Assembly (NCBI RefSeq): GCF_026239735.1 | Contig: NZ_JAPIVT010000003.1 | Coordinates: forward strand, 1 to 64,000 | Direction: 5' to 3' | Origin: Pedobacter sp. MC2016-05 | GTDB lineage: Bacteria > Bacteroidota > Bacteroidia > Sphingobacteriales > Sphingobacteriaceae | Length of the DNA: 64,000 bases | Shown here: positions 47,044 to 56,458 of the stretch, piece after piece | How the letters are laid out: every line of letters begins with the position of its first letter | How positions within the stretch are numbered: the stretch's first letter is position 1 | Notes under the pieces: generated by a model | Told to the model about the DNA's origin: nothing | What the model saw: the letters and a program-made list of their open reading frames with translations, nothing else | Database searches by the model: none | Position numbers and translations under genes: made by a program

Positions 47044-49350
47044 ATGAAAAGATACATCTACTTTTTCCTACTATTGCTTTCATTTCATTTTGCCAGCGGA
47101 CAGACATTCCGGGGTCAGGCTCCGGCTCCCTCATCTGATTTGACGCTCTGGTATAGAGCGCCCGCCACCAAGTGGATGAGTGGTGGTTTGCCCATCGGTA
47201 ATGGGCTGATCGGCGCAATGGTATTTGGGGGAGTTGAAAGGGAACACGTCCAGTATAATGACAAGACATTATGGAGTGGCAGTACAACAAAAAGAGGATC
47301 CTACCAAAATTTTGGGGATCTCTTTCTGGAGTTTCCAAAAGTAGAGAGGGTCGAGCAATACCGCAGGGAGCTCGACCTGCAGAATGCAGTGTCACGGGTA
47401 TCTTATACCGTAAACGGAGTACACTTTATCCGTGAGTATTTTTGCAGCTACGTAGATCAGGTGATCGTCATCCGCCTGAGCGCAAGTGCAAAGGGTATGA
47501 TCAATTTTACCGCCAGCATCGAGGATCCCCATCAGGATCTTAAATCTGCTCCAACCATCAAGGTCAAGGGAAATGCCATTGATCAAGTTGGAAAGCTGGA
47601 TATCCTGGATTTTGCAGCGCAGCTCTCCGTAAAAAATGATGGAGGTACCATACTATCAGAAAGCGGAAAGGTCAGTGTCAAAAACGCAAATGCTGCAACC
47701 TTGATTCTCTCGATGGGTACAAATTACGACCCATTAGCCCCAGGTTACATCAGCGGGGATGCAAATTTGCTTTACGCCAAGGTTAGCCAAAGAAATAAAA
47801 AGGCAGCCCAAATGGCTTATGATAAACTTTATACCAACCATGTTAGCGATTATCATTCCCTCTTCAATAGGGTTAACTTAAATCTGGGGCAGACCAAAAG
47901 CTTACAGCCTACAGATGAGTTGCTTTCCGCTTATATGAAAGGAGAAAGCGATGCTTATCTAGAGGTTTTATATTACCAGTATGGTCGCTATCTCATGATT
48001 TCCTCAGCCCGTGGACTAGCGCTTCCATCCAACCTTCAGGGGCTTTGGAACAACTCAAGTAATCCTGCCTGGCAGGCAGACCTGCACAGTGACATCAATG
48101 TTCAGATGAATTATTGGCCGGCAGAAACTACCAATCTATCAGAATTACATCAAACTTTGACAGATTATCTCTATCATGAGGCACTGATTCAGCCATCTTG
48201 GCGAAAGGCCGCAAAAGATGATGGAACCGAAGGCTGGTCGCAATGGGTGCAAAATAACATCTTTGGCTTTGGGGATTGGGCAAAGACCCGTCCTGCCAAT
48301 GCTTGGTATTGTATGCACATGTGGCAACATTACACCTATACCCTCGATAAAAGGTATCTAGCTACCAAGGCATACCCCGTGATGAAGGCTGCCTGTGATT
48401 ATTGGTTGGGCAGATTGGTGGAGCGTGATGGGAAATTATTTGCACCCAAGGAGTGGTCTCCCGAAATCGGTCCATGGAATGTTGAGGGTGGTGTCGCCTA
48501 TGCGCAGCAACTCATTTGGGACTTGCTCAGCAACACTATGGAGGCCAGTATAGTACTGGAAAAAGATTCAGCATACCGATCCCGATTGGCTGCAACACTC
48601 AAAAAACTTGACAATGGACTAAAGATCGGCACATGGGGTCAACTTGTGGAATGGAATGATGCCGCCATTGAGGAAAAATACTCGGGACCTAAAAACACGC
48701 ATAGGCACCTGTCCCATTTAATTGCCCTCTACCCAGGAAAGCAAATATCTCCATTAATGGATACGCTTTACAGTGAAGCTGCAAAAAGGTCGCTTCTGGG
48801 GAGGGGAGATCTTTCTACCGGCTGGGCCCTGGCCTGGAGACTGGCCTGTTGGGCAAGATTACTCGATGGAAATCATGCACATCAGTTATTAAGAAATGCC
48901 TTGGTGCACATCACCTCAACCGATATCACCTATGACGAGGGCGGGGTATATGAGAATCTGCTAAATGGCCCGCCCTTTCAAATAGATGGGAATTTTGGTA
49001 TAACGGCGGGAATAACAGAAATGTTCCTGCAAAGCCACCTCGGTAAATTGCAGTTATTGCCTGCAATTCCCAGCGTTTGGCCAAAAGGGGAGATTACCGG
49101 ATTGAAAGCCAATGGAAATTTTACTGTAGGTATCAAATGGAACATTAATGGCGAGAGCTCGGCCAGCATTTATTCAGGCGCAGGAACAAATTGCAGGGTC
49201 TACTTTAAGGACATCAGCAAGGCAGTCGTTAGGGATAGCAAGGGCAGAAACATTGTGTTTAAATTCTTAAGCGCAAACGAGATCGAATTTTCGACCCTTA
49301 AGGATCAGAGTTACGTAATCAGTAATCTACCCTTTAAAATAGGGCAATAG
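47044..49350 (+). CDS. GH95 alpha-L-fucosidase (or alpha-L-galactosidase)
   Basis: A 768-residue enzyme with a signal peptide (1-20, ending A-S-G-Q). It begins with the GH95 N-terminal beta domain ('LWYRAPATKWMSGGLPIGNG', 'NDKTLWSGS'). The helical barrel has 'LQGLWNNSSNPAWQADLHSD' (331-350) and 'INVQMNYWPAETTNLSE' (351-367), and later 'KEWSPEIGPW' with the candidate acid glutamate. The family hydrolyses terminal alpha-1,2-fucose of glycans by inversion. Residue 350 is Asp where I recall Asn in characterised members. It follows the putative regulator and precedes GH27, suggesting fucosylated and galactosylated substrates. Confidence 0.9.
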   Translation: MKRYIYFFLLLLSFHFASGQTFRGQAPAPSSDLTLWYRAPATKWMSGGLPIGNGLIGAMVFGGVEREHVQYNDKTLWSGSTTKRGSYQNFGDLFLEFPKVERVEQYRRELDLQNAVSRVSYTVNGVHFIREYFCSYVDQVIVIRLSASAKGMINFTASIEDPHQDLKSAPTIKVKGNAIDQVGKLDILDFAAQLSVKNDGGTILSESGKVSVKNANAATLILSMGTNYDPLAPGYISGDANLLYAKVSQRNKKAAQMAYDKLYTNHVSDYHSLFNRVNLNLGQTKSLQPTDELLSAYMKGESDAYLEVLYYQYGRYLMISSARGLALPSNLQGLWNNSSNPAWQADLHSDINVQMNYWPAETTNLSELHQTLTDYLYHEALIQPSWRKAAKDDGTEGWSQWVQNNIFGFGDWAKTRPANAWYCMHMWQHYTYTLDKRYLATKAYPVMKAACDYWLGRLVERDGKLFAPKEWSPEIGPWNVEGGVAYAQQLIWDLLSNTMEASIVLEKDSAYRSRLAATLKKLDNGLKIGTWGQLVEWNDAAIEEKYSGPKNTHRHLSHLIALYPGKQISPLMDTLYSEAAKRSLLGRGDLSTGWALAWRLACWARLLDGNHAHQLLRNALVHITSTDITYDEGGVYENLLNGPPFQIDGNFGITAGITEMFLQSHLGKLQLLPAIPSVWPKGEITGLKANGNFTVGIKWNINGESSASIYSGAGTNCRVYFKDISKAVVRDSKGRNIVFKFLSANEIEFSTLKDQSYVISNLPFKIGQ

Positions 49351-49604
49351 TTTAAGTAATAATTGATCCCAAAGTGCTAATATGGGGTAATACAATGGTC
49401 GGTTTTTCTGGGTCAGCTGTTGTTTTTCTGGGTTTTATTGATATTAATATATTGTCTTTTAGGTGTTTATGTATTCATGTTTTTGAATACTATTTGGACG
49501 AGAGCTTAATTAACATCTTCATTGGGCTTGTTTATCTTTATAAATAGCTGCTTGATTCCTCAATATAAAGAAGAGGTATTGAGCAGCTCTATCAATCTAT
49601 TTAC

Positions 49605-50807
49605 ATGAAGTTTTTAAGGACCTATTTAATTCTATTCCTCTCAGCTCATTTGGCATCTGCACAAGATACCATTCTCGCACAAAGGCCTCCCATGGGATGG
49701 ATGAGCTGGAACCTGCTTTCAGATCATCCCAAAGAGAAAGATATCATGGACATGGCCGATGCAATGGTGAAGAGTGGTATGGTTGAAGCGGGCTACGACT
49801 ATATTTTCTTGGATGATTGCTGGCAGGGAGGGAGGGACAGCAAGAACAACATCATTGCGGATGCTAAAAAATTTCCCTCGGGCATTAAGGCGTTAGCTGA
49901 TTACCTGCATGATAAGAAGATGAAGCTTGGCATATACTCAGATGCCGCACAATTAACATGTGGCCATTATACCGGAAGCCTAAACTTTGAGGATCAGGAT
50001 GCCAGGACCTTTGCCTCTTGGGGTATAGATTATCTTAAATATGATTATTGCAATGCTCCTGCTGATGTGGATTCGGCACGGGCCAGATATAAGAAGATGG
50101 CAGATGCTTTACGAAAATCTGGCAGATCAATTCTGCTGGGCGTATGTGAATGGGGCCCTCGTGAGCCATGGAAGTGGGCAGCGGAGGTTGGGGGACAAAG
50201 TTGGCGTACCACTTTTGATATAAGGGATAAATGGATTGATGTGGAGGGAAAGGGCGGTATTGGAATATACAATGTGATAGATAAAAATGCCGAACTCTCG
50301 AATTTTTCAGGTCCCGGTAAGTGGAACGATGGAGACATGTTGGTAGCTGGGTTACATGGAAAAGAAGGTCCGTCATCGGCTTACAATGCTACGGGTTGTA
50401 CCAAGGAAGAATATCAAAGTCAAATGAGCTTGTACTGCATGCTCAATTCGCCATTATATGCGAGTTGCGATATCCGCGAAATGGATAATGAAACCAAGAC
50501 AATTTTAACCAATCAAGAGGTGATCGCGTTAAATCAAGACCCCTTGGGTAAACAGGCACAGCGCAGGATTAAGACCGATAAACTGGATGTCTTCATACGG
50601 CCTTTGGAGAATGGTGATGTGGCTATAGCAATCTTGAACAAGATGCCTTCGCCGCAAACGGTTAACTTGGGCTTTGGAGCGTTGGGCATGGAGGGCAAAT
50701 ACGAAACAAGGGATTTGTGGGCGCATAGAAACTTGGGTAAGCGTTCAGGGTGGTCGGGCAAAATCCTATGCCACGAAACGAAGCTAATGAGGTTAAAGCG
50801 CATTTGA
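49605..50807 (+). CDS. GH27 alpha-galactosidase
   Basis: A 400-residue enzyme with a signal peptide (1-19, ending A-S-A-Q). GH27 motifs are clear: 'RPPMGWMSWN' (27-36), 'YIFLDDCWQGG' (66-76), 'KLGIYSDAA', nucleophile Asp147 in 'YLKYDYCN', and acid/base Asp205 in 'WRTTFDI'. The length equals the catalytic barrel plus one C-terminal beta domain, as usual. It may also accept alpha-N-acetylgalactosamine, which cannot be told by eye. A 254-bp gap without a terminator separates it from GH95. Confidence 0.93.
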   Translation: MKFLRTYLILFLSAHLASAQDTILAQRPPMGWMSWNLLSDHPKEKDIMDMADAMVKSGMVEAGYDYIFLDDCWQGGRDSKNNIIADAKKFPSGIKALADYLHDKKMKLGIYSDAAQLTCGHYTGSLNFEDQDARTFASWGIDYLKYDYCNAPADVDSARARYKKMADALRKSGRSILLGVCEWGPREPWKWAAEVGGQSWRTTFDIRDKWIDVEGKGGIGIYNVIDKNAELSNFSGPGKWNDGDMLVAGLHGKEGPSSAYNATGCTKEEYQSQMSLYCMLNSPLYASCDIREMDNETKTILTNQEVIALNQDPLGKQAQRRIKTDKLDVFIRPLENGDVAIAILNKMPSPQTVNLGFGALGMEGKYETRDLWAHRNLGKRSGWSGKILCHETKLMRLKRI

Positions 50808-50902
50808 AAATCTTAAGTGTTATATCTTCGTTTGAAAAACTAATCGTGCATTCGACATTATCCCAACGATATTAAGAATTGACAAATTTTTTACAACATC
50901 AA

Positions 50903-52261
50903 ATGTTAATTGAACCTAGACAAATTAAACTTTTCCTGCGTCAAAAGATAGCGAAGTGGCCAGACTTGACGATTGCGATTATCGGCGGACTGGCTGCCTT
51001 TGGCTGCTACACATCTATGTATGCCTTTAGAAAGGCGTTTTCTGCTGGTACATTCGATAATTCATCTTTTTTCGGTGTTGACTATAAGGTTTGTATCATC
51101 GTTGCCCAAATGCTTGGCTATACTTTCAGCAAGTTTTATGGCATAAAGTTCATTTCCCAGTATGGAAAGAACCATCGTGCCAGGTACATTCTTCTCTTGA
51201 TTTTTATTGCATGGATGGCGCTTTTGGGTTTTGCGGTTATACCCGCACCCTATAACATCTCCATGCTCGTGTTGAATGGTTTTCCGCTCGGCTTGATCTG
51301 GGGACTGGTGTTCAGTTATCTGGAGGGTAGGAGAATGACTGAGCTTATGGGCGCCATTATGGCGATGAGCCTAGTCTTTGCGGCAGGATTCGTAAAGAGT
51401 ATTGCTCGATACTTGATGTCAATATTTTCAGTCACCGAATTCTGGATGCCTTTTGCAACCGGTTTATTATTTGTTCTTCCGATGTTGCTTTTCGTACTTG
51501 CGCTGGAACTCCTTCCGGGACCCACCGAATCTGACAGGAAACATCGAATCGAAAGGATAGCAATGGATGGCGAACAGCGGAAAAAGTTCTTGATGGAATT
51601 CTTGCCTGGAATCTTACTTGTTTTGGTTATCTATGGCCTGCTCACCTGCATAAGGGATATTCGTGATAATTTTGAGGTTGAGATCTGGGCGGGACTGGGT
51701 ATAAAGTCTAGTGTGATCTATGCCAAGACAGATTCGATAATCGCGGTAATTGTATTGGGTGTTGTTGCTATGTTGGTGCTGGTTAAAAATAATATCAGGG
51801 CATTTGTTTGGGTTCATTACATCGTCATCATTGGTTGTGCGCTCATCGGGTTGGGAACCTTGTCCTATAATCTAGGTTACCTGAAGCCGACAATATGGAT
51901 GACCGTAGTTGGACTCGGGATTTATGTGGCATACATTCCTTTTCATGCTATTTTCTTTGAGCGGATGATTGCCAGTCTACACTATAAGGCAAATGTCGGG
52001 TTCCTGATTTACATCGTTGATTCTGTAGGCTATTTGGGGAGCTTTATATTGCTTATTTTTCATGAGTTGGCTGGTAAGGGCATCACATGGTCGAATTATT
52101 TTAACCAATCGCTCTTGATCACCTCACTGATTACAACTTTAGCCGCTATTCTATCACTTATCTATTTTTTGAGTAGGTTAAAAAGGGTAGTCAAAAACGA
52201 GGCTGGCAAGAAGATTGAAACAGGGGTTTCAGCAAATAAATGGGAGCTGCTATTGAAATGA
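50903..52261 (+). CDS. DUF5690-family membrane protein (MFS-like)
   Basis: A protein of 452 residues from the ATG at 50903; the frame is also open from a TTG at 50879. About 12 hydrophobic helices, with 'GCYTSMYAFRKAFSAGTF' after helix 1 resembling the first loop of MFS and OPA carriers. The whole sequence fits DUF5690. It ends 60 nt before the start of the phosphatase-superfamily gene. In Bacteroidota, DUF5690 genes often go with phosphonate-type genes; the transport of a phosphonate or related compound is an inference. Confidence 0.75.
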   Translation: MLIEPRQIKLFLRQKIAKWPDLTIAIIGGLAAFGCYTSMYAFRKAFSAGTFDNSSFFGVDYKVCIIVAQMLGYTFSKFYGIKFISQYGKNHRARYILLLIFIAWMALLGFAVIPAPYNISMLVLNGFPLGLIWGLVFSYLEGRRMTELMGAIMAMSLVFAAGFVKSIARYLMSIFSVTEFWMPFATGLLFVLPMLLFVLALELLPGPTESDRKHRIERIAMDGEQRKKFLMEFLPGILLVLVIYGLLTCIRDIRDNFEVEIWAGLGIKSSVIYAKTDSIIAVIVLGVVAMLVLVKNNIRAFVWVHYIVIIGCALIGLGTLSYNLGYLKPTIWMTVVGLGIYVAYIPFHAIFFERMIASLHYKANVGFLIYIVDSVGYLGSFILLIFHELAGKGITWSNYFNQSLLITSLITTLAAILSLIYFLSRLKRVVKNEAGKKIETGVSANKWELLLK

Positions 52262-52320
52262 TCCTAAACCCTTTTCGCTCCATAAACCAATTATTTATAT
52301 CCAATAATCACTTTAATTAT

Positions 52321-53226
52321 ATGAAAACCCCTATTCTTAAGATCTTATTACTATTAAGCTGTTGCTCTATTTCCGTATTCGGACAAAAGGATTCAAAAAG
52401 AGTTTTGATAATCGGCCTTGATGGCTTCAGCACAGAAGGCTTTAAAGTTGCCAAACATCCCAACATTGATCAACTTTTTGCCAATGGGGTCATCTCACTC
52501 ACTACACGCCCGGTAATGCCATCGGTAACACTACCCAATTGGACGAGTCATTTAACTGGCTCGGGTCCTGAGGAACATGGGATTACTGCCAATGACTGGA
52601 CCTTGCAAAAACATTTGTTGCCACCTTTGCAAACTGATAGCGATGATTACTATCCGTCCATATTCAAGGTTTTGAAAGAGGATTTACCAAAATCAAGAAT
52701 TGGTTATTATTACAACTGGAAAGAGCTCATCAATCCGATAAACAAAAAATATCTTGATGAAGTGTCATTTGAAGAAAATGATCAATACAGCCAAAACTAT
52801 GATAAGGCATTTAATTTCTTGTTGGAAAACAGGGTTCATCCAACCCTTGTTTTCCTGTACAGCGTGCATACCGATCATGCCGGCCATGGTTATGGTTGGA
52901 TGACAGACCCATACATAAAAGCGATAGAAGAGGCAGACCTGGCAATTGGTAAGCTTCTGGATAGACTGAAATCTGCAGATTTATATAAGGGCACCCACTT
53001 CATGCTCATTACCGACCACGGGGGCATTAATAAAGGGCATGGTGGTGTTTCCAGGTCAGAGATGGAGATTCCCTGGGCAATTACAGGGCCAAAAATCAAG
53101 ACCAAGGGTTTGACCAATATCTATAATTCAAACAAAAACACATCATTGGTATTGGCCAGGATATTTGGAATCAGGAAATTGCCTACGGTATGGACAGGGG
53201 AAATTCCTGAGGATATTTTCAGATAA
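52321..53226 (+). CDS. Secreted alkaline-phosphatase-superfamily phosphodiesterase/phosphonate hydrolase
   Basis: A 301-residue enzyme. The frame extends upstream into the DUF5690 gene, but the ATG at 52321 starts a clean signal peptide (MKTPILKILLLLSCC... ending F-G-Q) and is chosen. The metal site residues are all present: Asp in 'LIIGLDGFS', nucleophile Thr in 'PSVTLPNWTSHLTG', 'HTDHAGHGYGW', 'LITDHGGINKGHGG'. It resembles type I phosphodiesterases and phosphonoacetate hydrolase-like proteins. In contrast to the two LamG proteins, nothing catalytic is missing. Position in the phosphonate-type cluster suggests a phosphonate or phosphodiester substrate. Confidence 0.78.
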   Translation: MKTPILKILLLLSCCSISVFGQKDSKRVLIIGLDGFSTEGFKVAKHPNIDQLFANGVISLTTRPVMPSVTLPNWTSHLTGSGPEEHGITANDWTLQKHLLPPLQTDSDDYYPSIFKVLKEDLPKSRIGYYYNWKELINPINKKYLDEVSFEENDQYSQNYDKAFNFLLENRVHPTLVFLYSVHTDHAGHGYGWMTDPYIKAIEEADLAIGKLLDRLKSADLYKGTHFMLITDHGGINKGHGGVSRSEMEIPWAITGPKIKTKGLTNIYNSNKNTSLVLARIFGIRKLPTVWTGEIPEDIFR

Positions 53227-53239
53227 CCCGTTGTTTACC

Positions 53240-53710
53240 CCCCAATACGTTTGGGAAAAATTAGGATATTGAGCAAGCGCATGTTGCGATCTATCACAAG
53301 TGCTGATTGCCTAATGCGTGGGCAGAATTGCGTTCAGTACATCTTTGGGGCAGTTGCAATCCATCAAATCCGTCAGCAAGGAGTATTCACTTCTAGCTCC
53401 CTATGGAAATCAGTCGATCTTCACTGGCTATTCAATAGCCGGCAAGACTGATTGCAATACCTCTTCAAAATCAACTGATGAATAGTTAGCCTTGAGCCTG
53501 GATTGGGCTCATCTAGGCATTCCTTAGCGAAAGATATCCATCCACACCAAGATTGCCATTGGCGGAAAAGGTATGACACAAGCGCTGGGTGGCTAGCGGA
53601 ATATGTCAGATATCCCTTGCTTGTGCGATCAGTAATAATTGTGGTTACTTTTTGGATTATTCTTTTGGGTACTGCTTTGTTCTCGCTATTAATGCTATTT
53701 TTACCGTTTT
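53240..53710 (+). pseudogene. Decayed coding DNA, possibly an FAD oxidoreductase remnant
   Basis: No intact gene. Between 53528 and 53578 one frame reads 'RKISIHTKIAIGGKGMTQAL', resembling the GG-x-GMT end motif of DAO-type FAD oxidoreductases such as the HpnW family found next to PhnX-like and HpnZ-like genes. Stops flank it on both sides. A further open stretch of about 30 residues with a hydrophobic helix runs up to 53712. The FAD oxidoreductase link rests on a short motif and on the neighbours. Confidence 0.35.
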
Positions 53711-53719
53711 AGAAAAATT

Positions 53720-54289
53720 ATGAAAGATCATGCAATTCTTCAAATCAGTCAGAAAATAAAAGAGAGTAGGAAAGCACTCAATATTACCTTACAAGAGCTT
53801 GCGGACCGAGCGGATGTGACCAAGGGACTCATCTCCCAGATAGAGAATAGCAGGACGGTACCATCCCTAATCGTATTGATTCAGATCATCAAGGCGCTGA
53901 ACGTAGATATCAACACATTTTTCCGGGACATCAATTTTAATAAGGATGATCTTCCGATGTTAATTGTCAGAAAAGATGAATTAGAGACTTTTGAAAAGGA
54001 AGAGGCCGATGGGTATGCCTATCAGCGTATTTTTACTAGGGCCATAAAAAATGCCACTACAGATTTTGTTTTGCTGGAGTTGGTGCCGGGTGCTAAGCGG
54101 GACATGGTCGTAACCGAGGCCTTTGAGTTTAAGTATATCATAGAGGGTGAAGTGGTTTACCGATTTGAGAAAAATGATGTGACCCTGAAGAAAGGTGATT
54201 CCATGTTTTTTGATGGAAGGATGCCTCATGCACCCATCAACAAGAGCAAAAGTAAGGCCCTGATGCTTGTTATCTATTTCTTCGACTAG
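53720..54289 (+). CDS. XRE-family regulator with cupin domain
   Basis: A 189-residue one-component regulator. The N-terminal lambda-type HTH ('LQELADRADVTKGLISQIEN', about residues 20-39, then 'VPSLIVLIQIIKALNVDINTFF') is joined to a C-terminal cupin barrel ('FEFKYIIEGEVVYRF', 'KKGDSMFFDGRMPHAP', about 135-180) that may bind a small effector. It sits between the hydrolase and the PhnX-like gene, so it probably controls the phosphonate-type genes. It is a candidate, though unproven, for binding the recurring 19-bp palindrome. Confidence 0.88.
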   Translation: MKDHAILQISQKIKESRKALNITLQELADRADVTKGLISQIENSRTVPSLIVLIQIIKALNVDINTFFRDINFNKDDLPMLIVRKDELETFEKEEADGYAYQRIFTRAIKNATTDFVLLELVPGAKRDMVVTEAFEFKYIIEGEVVYRFEKNDVTLKKGDSMFFDGRMPHAPINKSKSKALMLVIYFFD

Positions 54290-54347
54290 GGCTTGTCTGT
54301 AGATGCTCGTGGTTAAAATTCAATTAGCAGGATTGCGTGGGCCTTAA

Positions 54348-54380
54348 ATCAAGATGCCGGCAATTCTGCCGGCATTTGAT
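54348..54380. terminator. Bidirectional terminator between convergent genes
   Basis: Stem ATGCCGGC / GCCGGCAT with an AATTCT loop, extended by ATCAA / TTGAT on the outside. It lies between the convergent ends of the XRE-cupin gene and the HAD hydrolase gene. Confidence 0.8.
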
Positions 54381-54401
54381 GAGAAGACGAGAAATAAAGA
54401 G

Positions 54402-55100
54402 TTATGCAGAAACCTGTTCACCAGAGATGATGTTAAGTACTTCCATTAGGTTATCAATGATAGCGTCAGGTTTTGCAGCTAAGAGTTGTTCTCTGGTATG
54501 TGCACCAGTAGTAATACCGATGCTTAGTCCGCATCCAGCATTTTTGCCCTCCTCGATATCAATACTTGAATCGCCGATCTTGACAACTGACCTGCCATCG
54601 GTTACATTGTGTATTTTCATTGCGAGCAGGATCATATCAGGCTCCGGGCGATTTTGATCTACGTCGCTGGCGGTAATTAAGGTATCGAAATCAATGCCCG
54701 CTTTCCAGCCAAGTTTATTGATGATAGATTCAGCTGTTGAGCGGTCATAACCTGTGTCCAGAATGGATAGAATGTTGTTATCCCTAAGCTTTTTGAAAAG
54801 TGCTAAGGCACCCGGCTGCGGCAAAATTTCCTCTTTCTGATAAGCAACGGTAAGGTTCTTGATAAAATTGTCGTATATGATTGAAATATCGGATTCTTCA
54901 AAATGTCCTCCGTAGGTGCGTAAAACAGATCTAATGGCCTCCCTCTTCTCTTTTCCTGCTGCAACAGCAAGGACTTGCTCAAGGCTGAAGGAATAGTTTG
55001 CTTCGTTGATGGCATTCATCAGGGTTTTGTAAACCAGGTTATCTTCATTTACAGTGGTGCCGGCCATATCAAATACGACCATTTTGATTTTTGAGTGCAT
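54402..55100 (-). CDS. PhnX-like HAD hydrolase (phosphonatase-like)
   Basis: A 232-residue HAD-superfamily enzyme. Motif I is D11-M-A-G-T-T, with Ala at the second Asp position, as in phosphonoacetaldehyde hydrolase and its relatives. A helical cap domain follows (about 25-95), then 'SILDTGYDRSTAESI' (motif II region), 'RPEPDMILLAM' and 'VVKIGDSSIDIEEGKNAG' (motifs III-IV). It matches the phosphonatase-like group (TIGR03351) found beside HpnZ-type dehydrogenases. Whether a cap lysine for Schiff-base formation is present needs an alignment; 'GKEKREAI' is the candidate place. It is divergent from the HpnZ-like gene. Confidence 0.82.
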   Translation of the reverse strand: MHSKIKMVVFDMAGTTVNEDNLVYKTLMNAINEANYSFSLEQVLAVAAGKEKREAIRSVLRTYGGHFEESDISIIYDNFIKNLTVAYQKEEILPQPGALALFKKLRDNNILSILDTGYDRSTAESIINKLGWKAGIDFDTLITASDVDQNRPEPDMILLAMKIHNVTDGRSVVKIGDSSIDIEEGKNAGCGLSIGITTGAHTREQLLAAKPDAIIDNLMEVLNIISGEQVSA

Positions 55101-55218
55101 TTTTCTATTGTAGGGTTAATCTTTATATCTTATGAATCTGCGAGTGATTTTATCACCAAGAACGTTCGTGTTTAACGCATGGACAAAATCGTCGAACAAA
55201 TATATAGATATCAGTAAT

Positions 55219-55280
55219 ACTAAACAAAAGTTTAGCAAATATTAACATTTAAGTTAACATTTGTTTACTTTAGCTAAACA
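55219..55280. promoter_or_regulatory. Operator cluster, sites 6 and 7
   Basis: The divergent region of the PhnX-like and HpnZ-like genes holds ACTAAACAAAAGTTTAGC and its extension to 55247 (read on the minus strand TGTTAAT-ATTTG-CTAAACT, 55229-55247). It also holds TGTTTAC-TTTAG-CTAAACA (55262-55280), a near-perfect palindrome 92 bp before the HpnZ-like start. A further half-site, CTAAACA, lies at about 55300. It is the densest cluster of the motif in the window. Confidence 0.65.
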
Positions 55281-55372
55281 TTAAATGCTCACTTTTGTCT
55301 AAACATTTTTAATTAATCAAGATTTTAATAGTATGTGCTTTTTAAGGATCAATCTCAACATCGGACTAATTT

Positions 55373-56458
55373 ATGGATAAGGCAAAGATCATTATCTTTA
55401 ATGGAGCAGGAGAGGCTCTTCAGGAGCAGGCCACGGATATCCCGGTATTGAAGGCTGGTGAAATATTGGTTAAGAACCTATATACAACAATATGTGGAAG
55501 CGATCTCCATACCTATTGCGGGCTGAGAAAGGAAGCTGTGCCGACAGTACTTGGACACGAGATTGTTGGCGAGATTCAGGAATTTAGTTCCGATCACGGT
55601 AGGAAAGATTATTTGGGTCGGACAATTGAAATCGGAGACCGCGTTACCTGGAGTATTTTTGCCTCCGATCCAGAATCTTCAAAGGCAAAGGCGGGCATGC
55701 CACAGAAAGCTGCAGGTCTATTTAAATATGGCCATGCAACGGTAACCAGTGATGATGCACTCCATGGTGGGCTAGCTTCCCACTGTATTCTGAAATATGG
55801 TACGGCAGTGCTGAAGATTGATAAAAAAGTTCCATTGAAAGTTGCGGCAACGATCAACTGTGCGGTTTCAACTGTAGCAGGGGCGGTGCGGCTGTCGGGA
55901 GGTCTACGTAATAAGAAAGTCTTGATATCAGGGGTAGGCCTGCTCGGCTTGGTTTGCGTGGCCATGTGCAAGATCAATGGAGCTTCTGAAATCCATGTTG
56001 TGGATTTAAGCGAAGAGCGTTTGGAGCAGGCATCAGTCTTTGGTGCGGATTTTAGGCACTTGCTAAACCAGGATCAATCAACTCCCAAGGATATGGATGT
56101 CGCATTTGACATGAGCGGATCTCCTGATGCGATGGAGCTCGGCCTAGCCTCCCTAACCATAGGTGGTACTGCTGTCTGGATAGGAGCGGTATTCAAGAGC
56201 CGTCCAGTTGAGGTGGACGCAGAGCAGGTAATCAGGCGTCTTATCAGTATCAAAGGCTTGCATAATTACAATTACGAGGATTTTGTTCAGGCAGTTCAAT
56301 TTATAGAAGAAAATTATAGCAGATTTCCTTTTGAAAGCTTGGTATCAGTTGATTATTCGCTAGAGGAATCAGCTGCTGCATTTGAATATGCAGTAGGCAA
56401 CAAGCCAATCCGTGTGGGAATCAACATCACAAAAAAAGAAATACATAATGGAGCCTAG
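55373..56458 (+). CDS. HpnZ-like zinc-binding alcohol dehydrogenase
   Basis: A 361-residue medium-chain dehydrogenase. The catalytic zinc ligands are Cys41 ('CGSDLHTYCG'), His62-Glu63 ('LGHEIVGEI') and probably Cys163. The cofactor fold is at 'VLISGVGLLGLVCVAMCK' (about 183-200). It resembles the phosphonate-associated dehydrogenases (TIGR03366). The four cysteines of the structural zinc lobe, normally spaced 3-3-8, are replaced by Asp99, Ser102, Ala105 and Ala113, with the surrounding 'GMPQK-AAGLFKYGH' frame otherwise kept. It overlaps the start of the transporter gene by 11 bp and lies behind operator sites 6 and 7. Confidence 0.82.
   Translation: MDKAKIIIFNGAGEALQEQATDIPVLKAGEILVKNLYTTICGSDLHTYCGLRKEAVPTVLGHEIVGEIQEFSSDHGRKDYLGRTIEIGDRVTWSIFASDPESSKAKAGMPQKAAGLFKYGHATVTSDDALHGGLASHCILKYGTAVLKIDKKVPLKVAATINCAVSTVAGAVRLSGGLRNKKVLISGVGLLGLVCVAMCKINGASEIHVVDLSEERLEQASVFGADFRHLLNQDQSTPKDMDVAFDMSGSPDAMELGLASLTIGGTAVWIGAVFKSRPVEVDAEQVIRRLISIKGLHNYNYEDFVQAVQFIEENYSRFPFESLVSVDYSLEESAAAFEYAVGNKPIRVGINITKKEIHNGA

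Noticed and set aside
46916..47395. 159-codon ORF opposite the start of the GH95 gene
   Set aside because: Antisense to the signal peptide and conserved N-terminus of GH95; no family features.
53503..53712. 69-codon ORF with a hydrophobic helix just before the XRE-cupin gene
   Set aside because: It has no recognisable start or family and lies in a stretch with many stops; treated as decayed DNA.
54337..54657. 106-codon ORF opposite the PhnX-like gene
   Set aside because: It runs antisense over a well-supported HAD hydrolase and the terminator hairpin; a shadow frame.
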